The notes under the pieces are model-generated. The model worked only from the letters and a program-made list of their open reading frames with translations, was not told the origin of the DNA and did not search any database. From Trachythela sp. YZ-2020 (lineage: Eukaryota > Cnidaria > Anthozoa > Malacalcyonacea > Clavulariidae): a DNA stretch of 64,000 nucleotides. The stretch spans positions 1,054,001 through 1,118,000 of the forward strand of contig JADLSH010000390.1 of the NCBI GenBank assembly GCA_016169945.1, read 5' to 3'. Below, one piece after another: positions 62,201-64,000 of the stretch (position 1 is its first letter; the number at the start of each line of letters is the position of its first letter). Position numbers and translations under genes: made by a program.

Positions 62201-64000
62201 AGAACTGGGAATAGCTTCACATACAACAGTGTGGTGACGTATACATGTAACCCTGGTCACCGTATCTCGGGCTCAGAAAGAAGAGCATGTCAAGGGGATG
62301 GCACATGGAGTGGAGTTTCTGCGAAATGTTCAAGTAAGTTTCAGACAAACAAAATTATTGTTCACAATATTTCTAAGAAATGTACAATGTGTCCTGTAAT
62401 GTTTTGCCACTCCAATCTAGTGTCTTTACCTATAGAATAGAATGTAAGGTTTGGAGACTCGATGAAGTGAGTATGCTTTAGTCATCATCAGGAAAGTACT
62501 GAATGCGAATCGAGAATGCTATTTAGACCTCCAAGACTCTAGGACGTAATCCAGCTGGTTGTCTTAGAAGTTCAAGATATGGAAATCAATTTTCCAAAGA
62601 AGTACATGACCCCAAAAATCTTTGATGATGGAAAATTACTAGGACCCCAAAGTCACAGTTTGCCCCGGGCCCTCGAATGTCTGAATATGGTGCTTCCTCG
62701 TCACGTGGGTATTGTATTTACGCCAAATGAACCAATAGTCATGTCTGACCAATTGTTCAAGTTACGAAAAAGCAAAAACATTGTTAGTAAACGTTGGCGT
62801 CCATCCTCGTCACCAGCCTAATACAGTACGCATGTGACGAGATAGGACCAGATTCTTGCATAAATCATTGTTATATTGTACTTCCATTAAGTTTCCAAAC
62901 GTTTTATTCTATTCACTATGCTATCATAACGTGGCTATTTATATCATACACGAGAACGCATTTATTATAATGATTTGAAAACACCTCAAAGTAGTTGGCC
63001 TTGTTTCTCAGTTCACTTTACTAACTCCTTCTTCTATATGACCTATTACGTAAAGATTAAATGTATACGATGTTACAAAATGTTTAAAACAATACAGCAT
63101 GTAGAGGGTGATATCGGTAATCATAGTTTTACTAACTAATACGAGCTAGAACGCAAATGGAAAATATTGTTATTTTCTCGACAGTCAGATCATGTGGTGA
63201 CCCAGGCACTCCAGCCAATGGTGAAAAGACTGGATTAGACTATACATACGGCAAGGATGTGACTTTCAAATGCAATGCTAATTACAGACTGGTTGGTGAC
63301 ATAACACGCCAATGTCAGACCAGCGGGATGTGGAGTGGTGTCCAACCTAGATGTGAAAGTAAGATTTAGTTAAACACAATTTCACTACGATAATTGACCC
63401 GGGTTTCCCGTGGGTTAACTAGTACTCTTACCCGACTTAGAATAAATCTAGTTTAAACATAGAAATAATAGAAATGTTAAAATAGTTTTGTAAAGAAGAT
63501 AAACTTTGACAGAAACATATTCTATTGGGGCGATTTTATAAAAAACATTAGTCCTGAACTGAAGACTAATGTTATAAATTTAGATGGTCATGTTTAAACA
63601 GAGATGAAGAAGGTGAAACGTCTCTCTGTTCATATTTTCATTGTAATACATTTGTGGCCGTCTATAGTAGTTTTTCGGATAGATAGCTTTAATGTACTAT
63701 ACCTGAGAATGAAAAGTAGCAAATTAAAACGTTTGTGTAGAGAATTTGGAAGGTTTAAATCGGATCAGGTTTTTCTTGCCTCACACTGATTCGCTAATAT
63801 AAATGCAACCTTCAACTTCATCATTATATCCTTCTTCTCCCGCCAGTTATAAACTGTGGGGATCCTGGGATTCCGACCAATGGCGAGAGAACCGGAAGTG
63901 GAACCAATGCTGGAAATGAATTGAACTATGAGTGCAAACCTGGATTTAAATTGGTTGGTGTATCGAAATTGGTCTGTCAACAAGATGGAACTTGGTCAGC
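28605..64000 (+). CDS. SVEP1: SVEP1 (polydom)-like secreted multidomain protein, 32 exons, incomplete at the right edge
   Basis: Exon coordinates are given below. Domain order: signal peptide, VWA, EGF, GCC2/ephrin-like, CCP x3, HYR x2, CCP, linker with RRKR, GCC2/ephrin-like x3, EGF tandem, pentraxin/LamG, WxxW, EGF, CCP, EGF x3, CCP x6 (the last cut by the window). Vertebrate SVEP1 is a very large extracellular-matrix protein with the same order (VWA, sushi, HYR, ephrin-like, EGF, pentraxin, long sushi tail); it binds integrin and angiopoietin-pathway partners. Start: ATG 28605 in a good context (GCCGCCATGATGG) just before a hydrophobic leader, preferred over the in-frame ATG at 28563. Nearly all introns are phase 1, as usual for shuffled extracellular modules; exceptions lie in the linker, EGF tandem and pentraxin. 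Orthology is inferred from domain order. The WxxW domain is an unexpected addition. Confidence 0.8.
29290..30708. other. Polydom intron 1
   Basis: No coding signal. A 26-bp direct duplication (ATGTGTTTAAATCGTAACAT) lies at 29776-29830. Confidence 0.6.
30709..30858 (+). CDS. SVEP1: Polydom exon 2: EGF-like domain
   Basis: Acceptor TTTGCAG, donor GAAC|GTAAGT; phase 1 at both ends. Six cysteines in [13 protein letters not shown] ... [16 protein letters not shown]. Confidence 0.88.
31335..31493 (+). CDS. SVEP1: Polydom exon 3: GCC2/ephrin-receptor-like Cys repeat
   Basis: Acceptor TTACAG, donor ACAG|GTATGT; phase 1. CPLGSFKD ... [12 protein letters not shown] ... [13 protein letters not shown] is the pattern of the ephrin-receptor-like (GCC2_GCC3) module. 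Confidence 0.85.
32146..32301. repeat. 7-bp satellite (ACAAAAC)n
   Basis: About 22 copies of a heptamer (AAAACAC) in polydom intron 3; the last few copies vary (ACAAAAGAC, ACAAATGAC). Confidence 0.95.
32505..32684 (+). CDS. SVEP1: Polydom exon 4: CCP/sushi domain
   Basis: Acceptor CTTTAG, donor GACG|GTAAGA; phase 1. [10 protein letters not shown], then CFFKCNVGY and a CxxNxxWSG...C ending form a complete sushi domain, here with an extra Cys near GEKCHG. Confidence 0.88.
33410..33586 (+). CDS. SVEP1: Polydom exon 5: CCP/sushi domain
   Basis: Acceptor TTTTCAG, donor GAAG|GTAAAT; phase 1. [14 protein letters not shown] ... [13 protein letters not shown] ... CQANGQWTG...KC; a full sushi pattern. 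Confidence 0.9.
33718..35243. mobile_element. Diverged TIR element whose end was expanded into a minisatellite
   Basis: Left end AGTCGAACCTTTCTATTAC-GGACA and right end TGTCTGTTAGTAGAGGTTCT-ACTATA are imperfect inverted repeats. The minisatellite unit inside (TGTCTGTTAGT, then TAGAGGTGTCC) equals the right terminal motif. 33920-34045 also has a duplicated ATGATGCTACTCTGCGTGGC. Confidence 0.5.
34330..35224. repeat. About 45-bp minisatellite with variable G-runs
   Basis: Some 19 units of AGAGGTGTCCTTTGTACAG + AGTGTCTGTTAGT + a G-rich spacer (from GGGAGG to twelve G) + GCGTTAGT. Most length variation is in the G-run. It ends 42 bp before polydom exon 6. Confidence 0.93.
35267..35455 (+). CDS. 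SVEP1: Polydom exon 6: CCP/sushi domain
   Basis: Acceptor CTTAAAG, donor AGAG|GTGATT (weak donor); phase 1. [14 protein letters not shown] ... [13 protein letters not shown] ... [14 protein letters not shown]. It follows the minisatellite that ends near 35224 by 40 bp. Confidence 0.88.
35788..36051 (+). CDS. SVEP1: Polydom exon 7: HYR domain 1
   Basis: Acceptor TTGTAG, donor ATAG|GTAAAC; phase 1. [18 protein letters not shown] start and [18 protein letters not shown]...CSFSVEV end are typical of hyalin repeat (HYR) domains, an Ig-like fold. Confidence 0.9.
36666..36908 (+). CDS. SVEP1: Polydom exon 8: HYR domain 2
   Basis: Acceptor TTGTAG, donor ACAT|GTAAGT; phase 1. [12 protein letters not shown] ... 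[13 protein letters not shown] ... [19 protein letters not shown], a second hyalin repeat. Confidence 0.9.
37237..38466. repeat. 21-bp minisatellite with higher-order duplication
   Basis: About 57 units with core ACAGTAATATGAATACTTG (CTT/TTT variants) in the intron between HYR 2 and the CCP exon. An odd terminal block ending GAGTTGGTAATTAATTAG occurs twice, near 38010 and 38442, so about 430 bp was duplicated as a block. Confidence 0.95.
38709..38886. mobile_element. 178-bp MITE
   Basis: TIRs AAAGGTACGTTCACACA and TGTGTGAACGTACCTTT-type ends (the right one read CGTGTGAACGTACCTTTA), followed by inverted CGATTTGTCG / CGACAAATCG. Non-coding. Confidence 0.8.
39397..39597 (+). CDS. SVEP1: Polydom exon 9: CCP-like domain
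   Basis: Acceptor TTTCAG, donor ACAG|GTAAAG; phase 1. [14 protein letters not shown] ... SCNKGYDFA ... [12 protein letters not shown] ... WPDC. Four cysteines of a sushi domain with a long third loop, as in the sushi after HYR in SVEP1. Confidence 0.85.
39969..40207 (+). CDS. SVEP1: Polydom exon 10: linker with furin-type RRKR site
   Basis: Acceptor GATCTAG; donor GGG|GTAGGT, chosen because it gives phase 0 to match the next exon. Encodes a Cys-containing helical segment and ends in NRRKRGIPG, a likely proprotein-convertase site. Reading on without splicing meets no domain. Confidence 0.78.
40809..41058 (+). CDS. SVEP1: Polydom exon 11: post-furin linker
   Basis: Acceptor TTTCCAG, donor TGTC|GTAAGT; phase 0 to 1. 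A beta-strand-like [11 protein letters not shown] start, a charged helical middle and two Cys near the end. No named domain, but SVEP1 proteins have a linker here. Confidence 0.78.
41602..41763 (+). CDS. SVEP1: Polydom exon 12: GCC2/ephrin-like repeat
   Basis: Acceptor CCCACAG, donor [27 protein letters not shown] ... [20 protein letters not shown], 54 codons. The next two exons have exactly the same length. Confidence 0.9.
42106..42836. repeat. 9-bp minisatellite (GGAGAGAAC / GGAGGGAAC)n
   Basis: About 80 units. The left half is nearly pure GGAGAGAAC; the right half mixes GGAGGGAAC, plus several 8-bp units (GGAGGAAC). Eight of nine bases on the plus strand are purines. The unit length is a multiple of three and free of stops, so all frames look open; these are not genes. 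Confidence 0.97.
43337..43498 (+). CDS. SVEP1: Polydom exon 13: GCC2/ephrin-like repeat
   Basis: Acceptor TTTCAG, donor [27 protein letters not shown] ... [17 protein letters not shown], 54 codons, phase 1. Confidence 0.9.
43795..43960 (-). mobile_element. tRNA-derived SINE family 2, diverged copy
   Basis: On the minus strand: TGGCAAAGTGGTTAGTAC (box A-like) and GGGCTTTGATTCCTG (box B-like) with a body like that of 5100-5160. Confidence 0.5.
44002..44163 (+). CDS. SVEP1: Polydom exon 14: GCC2/ephrin-like repeat
   Basis: Acceptor ATCTAG, donor [27 protein letters not shown] ... [18 protein letters not shown], 54 codons, phase 1. Confidence 0.9.
44337..44457. mobile_element. Short MITE-like inverted repeat
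   Basis: ATGAACGTTTTCATCAAGACG and, inverted, GTCTAGATGAAAACGTTT, with CATAGCT.. nested. Imperfect. Confidence 0.4.
44737..44906 (+). CDS. SVEP1: Polydom exon 15: EGF and half of the next EGF
   Basis: Acceptor TTTTAG, donor AAG|GTTAGT. One full EGF ([12 protein letters not shown] ... [12 protein letters not shown]), then [15 protein letters not shown] of a calcium-binding EGF that continues in the next exon; leaves in phase 0. Confidence 0.88.
45293..45472 (+). CDS. SVEP1: Polydom exon 16: EGF second half and EGF
   Basis: Acceptor TTTTCAG, donor AAT|GTAAGT; phase 0 at both ends. [17 protein letters not shown] closes the previous [17 protein letters not shown] ... [12 protein letters not shown] is the next. 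Confidence 0.88.
45500..45884. mobile_element. Imperfect TIR element in polydom intron 16
   Basis: Left GTTCATAAGTGCCCATTTAC-CGAGATCTCG and right CGAGACTTCTCGGTAAGCGG-GCTCATTTGAAC are inverted with several mismatches. No coding capacity recognised. Confidence 0.45.
46482..46815 (+). CDS. SVEP1: Polydom exon 17: three EGF domains
   Basis: Acceptor TTTTTAG, donor ATTG|GTAAGA; phase 0 to 1. Three EGFs in one exon: [24 protein letters not shown] and [15 protein letters not shown] starts, each with a CxC...GxxC end. Confidence 0.9.
47523..47693 (+). CDS. SVEP1: Polydom exon 18: pentraxin/LamG, first part
   Basis: Acceptor ACTTTTAG, donor CAAG|GTTCTT (weak). [20 protein letters not shown] ... FTAAFWMKV is the start of a pentraxin-like concanavalin fold; phase 1. 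Confidence 0.85.
47842..48181. mobile_element. 340-bp TIR element, mariner-like ends
   Basis: TATACAGGCTGTATAAAAAA and its inverted match ATACACCCTGTATA (with GGATTCC inside both). TA borders fit a Tc1/mariner-type MITE. Confidence 0.65.
48223..48374. mobile_element. 152-bp hAT MITE with perfect 8-bp target duplication
   Basis: TIRs CAGTGGCGTAGCCAGCCCGC and GCGGGCTGGCTACGCTACTG. The target duplication ATGACGAG lies at 48215-48222 and 48375-48382. Terminal sequence and duplication length are those of the hAT superfamily. Confidence 0.92.
48655..48972. mobile_element. Fold-back MITE, copy 2 of the 3.5-kb family
   Basis: AACACGCGGGATGTTGCGAG, then an inverted CTTTCTGAAAGC / GCTTTCAGAAAG pair. 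The end GACCAATCACAGCTCGCG to ATGTTATTTTATAAA matches 3799-3838. Confidence 0.65.
49164..49366 (+). CDS. SVEP1: Polydom exon 19: pentraxin/LamG, middle
   Basis: Acceptor TTTTTCAG, donor AAA|GTAAGT; phase 1 to 0. [11 protein letters not shown] and [15 protein letters not shown] are the conserved core strands of the pentraxin family. The 22-bp minisatellite begins about 40 bp after the donor. Confidence 0.9.
52264..52761 (-). CDS. 165-aa zinc-finger-like ORF in the TIR element
   Basis: ATG at 52761, stop formed at the element/flank junction. The N-terminal half has two Cys pairs, [11 protein letters not shown] and [14 protein letters not shown], about 53 residues apart, suggesting a C2..C2 zinc-binding module like those in uncharacterised transposon-associated proteins of cnidarians. 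The C-terminal half is basic, translates the GCCGTTTGAAATT repeats and the TIR, and is unlikely to be under selection. It could be a captured exon rather than a functional gene. Confidence 0.45.
   Translation of the reverse strand: MDISTPKKQANKSDLNNFCRICKCSFSTKFGTGKLGRISTENIFKTSNREGSRGTTLALICASIGIVINKSSRLSDRVCNACGRKVRNLYQLFNLVKNTTNEENVESPARFKRQFQTAISNGNFKRRFKQPIRMLRSCTNAENIKYPVFRAGPLFLSISGPARGL
52268..52969. mobile_element. 0.7-kb TIR element inside the minisatellite
   Basis: TIRs of nearly 60 bp, essentially identical, start AGCCCGCGTGCAGGCCCACT. Each TIR itself contains a 13-bp hairpin (GTGCAGGCCCACT / AGTGGGCCTGCAC around a 13-nt loop). TA dinucleotides occur at both outer ends. Interior 52375-52435 has four tandem GCCGTTTGAAATT units. 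Confidence 0.9.
53699..53954 (+). CDS. SVEP1: Polydom exon 20: pentraxin/LamG, end
   Basis: Acceptor TTTCTAG, donor CAAG|GTGAGA; phase 0 to 1. [15 protein letters not shown] and [15 protein letters not shown] are diagnostic for the pentraxin fold, followed by LVAWGDF. Confidence 0.92.
54097..54285. mobile_element. Imperfect inverted repeat
   Basis: GATTGAGACATTGGCTTTAG and CTAAAGCCAATGTCTCAATC, with CTTGTTACTG / CCAGTAACAAG inside. Confidence 0.6.
54300..54735. mobile_element. About 430-bp TIR element
   Basis: Left arm CAGTTCGGAGTTTCGAATGC ... TGCAGTTGAATCATAACATG ... TTCAACTGTTCAATC (54318-54445) returns inverted at 54598-54722 (GATTGAACAGTTGAA ... CATGTTATGATTCAACTGCA ... CTCCGAACTG). Followed by degenerate TATACC-GTATTTCG-type repeats to about 54895. 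Confidence 0.7.
54972..55217 (+). CDS. SVEP1: Polydom exon 21: mucin-type WxxW domain
   Basis: Acceptor GTTTTAG, donor TCAG|GTAAGC; phase 1 at both ends, 82 codons. [19 protein letters not shown], then ICSNP...[18 protein letters not shown] and [12 protein letters not shown] match the cysteine and tryptophan pattern of the WxxW module of gel-forming mucins, otogelin and CILP. I do not know this module from vertebrate SVEP1. Confidence 0.85.
55595..55960 (-). mobile_element. SINE family 1, full copy followed by a partial copy
   Basis: tRNA-like head on the minus strand near 55769-55700 (GGACTCTGTAGCTCAGTTGG), tail to 55595. A second tail lies at 55857-55960. The head is preceded by CTGGCATCACTCCC, the reference for the split copy at 17433/22273. 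Confidence 0.8.
56271..56384 (+). CDS. SVEP1: Polydom exon 22: EGF domain
   Basis: Acceptor GTTTTAG at 56270 (the nearer ATGTAG would break the frame), donor AGAG|GTGAGT; phase 1. [10 protein letters not shown] ... [14 protein letters not shown]. Confidence 0.88.
56577..56698. mobile_element. Long palindrome (hairpin MITE)
   Basis: Arms of about 52 bp, CTAGCCTGCGAAGCAGTCGC ... AGTGGTTATTATATAAAT and the reverse complement, around a short centre. Confidence 0.8.
56814..56996. repeat. 31-bp tandem repeat carrying a splice acceptor, six copies
   Basis: Each unit contains AACAAGTCTTACATG and TATTTCCTAGATCT. The TATTTCCTAG of the sixth copy is the acceptor of polydom exon 23. The five upstream copies are almost identical potential acceptors. 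Confidence 0.92.
56997..57167 (+). CDS. SVEP1: Polydom exon 23: CCP/sushi domain
   Basis: Acceptor TTTCCTAG at 56996, the last of six tandem copies; donor GTAG|GTAAGG; phase 1. [14 protein letters not shown] ... [13 protein letters not shown] ... CSRGQWLG...RC. Only this last acceptor keeps the frame. Confidence 0.9.
   Translation, partial: NLVVQTHYGLLTATSLVQHIHQAVLYDLPASQVLNLLVVVRYVVVEVSGLEHSHDV
57606..57722 (+). CDS. SVEP1: Polydom exon 24: calcium-binding EGF
   Basis: Acceptor TTTCCAG, donor CATG|GTAATG; phase 1. [15 protein letters not shown] ... [13 protein letters not shown]; the DxDE and GGYxC motifs point to calcium binding. Confidence 0.88.
57820..57948 (+). CDS. SVEP1: Polydom exon 25: calcium-binding EGF
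   Basis: Acceptor ATTTCAG, donor GAAG|GTGGGT; phase 1. [16 protein letters not shown] ... [12 protein letters not shown]; separated from exon 24 by an intron of only 97 bp. Confidence 0.9.
58422..58544 (+). CDS. SVEP1: Polydom exon 26: calcium-binding EGF
   Basis: Acceptor TCTTTAG, donor ACAG|GTACAG; phase 1. [18 protein letters not shown] ... [11 protein letters not shown]. Confidence 0.88.
58702..58881 (+). CDS. SVEP1: Polydom exon 27: CCP/sushi domain
   Basis: Acceptor CTCTTAG, donor GAAA|GTAAGT; phase 1. [16 protein letters not shown] ... [11 protein letters not shown] ... [14 protein letters not shown]. Confidence 0.9.
59322..59495 (+). CDS. SVEP1: Polydom exon 28: CCP/sushi domain
   Basis: Acceptor TTTATAG, donor ATTC|GTATGT; phase 1. 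[14 protein letters not shown] ... [13 protein letters not shown] ... [14 protein letters not shown]. Confidence 0.9.
60201..60380 (+). CDS. SVEP1: Polydom exon 29: CCP/sushi domain
   Basis: Acceptor CATCTAG, donor CAAG|GTGTGT; phase 1. [14 protein letters not shown] ... [12 protein letters not shown] ... [14 protein letters not shown]. Confidence 0.9.
60571..60692. mobile_element. Hairpin MITE
   Basis: AACAATTATTCGCC ... CGGTGAATATC and the inverted arm, with apex CCTCGACTTCGTCTCGG. Ends match the hairpin at 27302-27470. Confidence 0.7.
60733..60790. repeat. 15-bp tandem repeat (GCATAAATTATAAAT)n
   Basis: About four copies in the intron between sushi exons 29 and 30. Confidence 0.9.
61205..61440 (-). 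mobile_element. SINE family 1, diverged copy
   Basis: Minus-strand head GGACTCTGTAGCTCAGACTC near 61379 and box B GGTTTGATTCTTGCC near 61320, tail with CTCCTGGTTAGGTCTATATG. Confidence 0.75.
62160..62333 (+). CDS. SVEP1: Polydom exon 30: CCP/sushi domain
   Basis: Acceptor CATTCCAG, donor TCAA|GTAAGT; phase 1. [15 protein letters not shown] ... [13 protein letters not shown] ... [14 protein letters not shown]. Confidence 0.9.
63185..63358 (+). CDS. SVEP1: Polydom exon 31: CCP/sushi domain
   Basis: Acceptor CTCGACAG, donor GAAA|GTAAGA; phase 1. [15 protein letters not shown] ... [13 protein letters not shown] ... [14 protein letters not shown]. Same 58-codon length as exons 28 and 30. Confidence 0.9.
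63847..64000 (+). CDS. SVEP1: Polydom exon 32: CCP/sushi domain, cut by the window edge
   Basis: Acceptor CCCGCCAG; open to the last base. [15 protein letters not shown] ... [13 protein letters not shown] ... CQQDGTWS. More sushi exons are expected to the right. Confidence 0.9.

Larger units (their letters stand above)
31494..63846. other. Polydom introns without recognised elements
   Basis: I see nothing beyond ordinary AT-rich intron sequence in: 31494-32145, 32685-33409, 36052-36665, 36909-37236, 38887-39396, 39598-39968, 40208-40808, 41059-41601, 41764-42105, 42837-43336, 44164-44336, 44907-45292, 45885-46481, 46816-47522, 55218-55594, 55961-56270, 57168-57605, 57949-58421, 58882-59321, 59496-60200, 61441-62159, 62334-63184 and 63359-63846. 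Confidence 0.5.

Noticed and set aside
62579..62821. 80-codon plus-strand ORF
   Set aside because: Lies in an intron between two sushi exons; no family recognised and no splice sites with matching phase.

Overview
The window is nuclear DNA of a multicellular animal. It is AT-rich, its genes are split by GT-AG introns, and it carries a BEL/Pao LTR retrotransposon, tRNA-derived SINEs, many short inverted-repeat transposons and very long minisatellites. The gene families (a polydom/SVEP1-like extracellular protein and a somatomedin-B 7TM receptor with YRN..CAxCN cysteine motifs) fit a marine invertebrate, most likely a cnidarian. The species cannot be named from this sequence.

Layout. 1-3545: 3' part of a frameshifted BEL/Pao element. 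4011-9600 (+): the last six exons seen of a TBC1D1/TBC1D4-like Rab GTPase-activating protein, whose introns hold a minisatellite, SINEs, a TTAA-flanked element and palindromes. 11301-13788 (-): the large 3' exon of a class-B/adhesion-like GPCR, convergent with the TBC gene. 14446-28500: gene-poor and dominated by transposons. It includes a 4.8-kb hAT-like element inserted into a SINE, three related TIR elements, two of which carry nested insertions, a pentanucleotide satellite, and a cluster of fold-back elements with a possible tyrosine-recombinase fragment.

28605-64000 (+): one very large gene, open at the right edge, read here as 32 exons whose junctions were chosen by GT-AG sites, conserved phase and domain completeness. 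Domain order: signal peptide, VWA, EGF, GCC2/ephrin-like Cys repeat, 3 CCP (sushi), 2 HYR, CCP, linker with an RRKR furin-type site, 3 GCC2/ephrin-like repeats, EGF tandem, pentraxin/LamG, a mucin-type WxxW domain, EGF, CCP, 3 EGF, then 6 or more CCPs. This is the SVEP1 (polydom) order, except for the WxxW domain directly after the pentraxin, which I do not know from vertebrate SVEP1. The introns have grown by minisatellites (21-, 9-, 22- and about 45-bp units) and transposons.

Most notable observations: the WxxW domain in an SVEP1-like protein; a 31-bp tandem repeat that multiplies a 3' splice acceptor six times before a CCP exon; a TIR element carrying a zinc-finger-like ORF inside the 22-bp minisatellite; and several hAT-type insertions with readable target duplications. 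No bacterial-type system, CRISPR array or operon is present.
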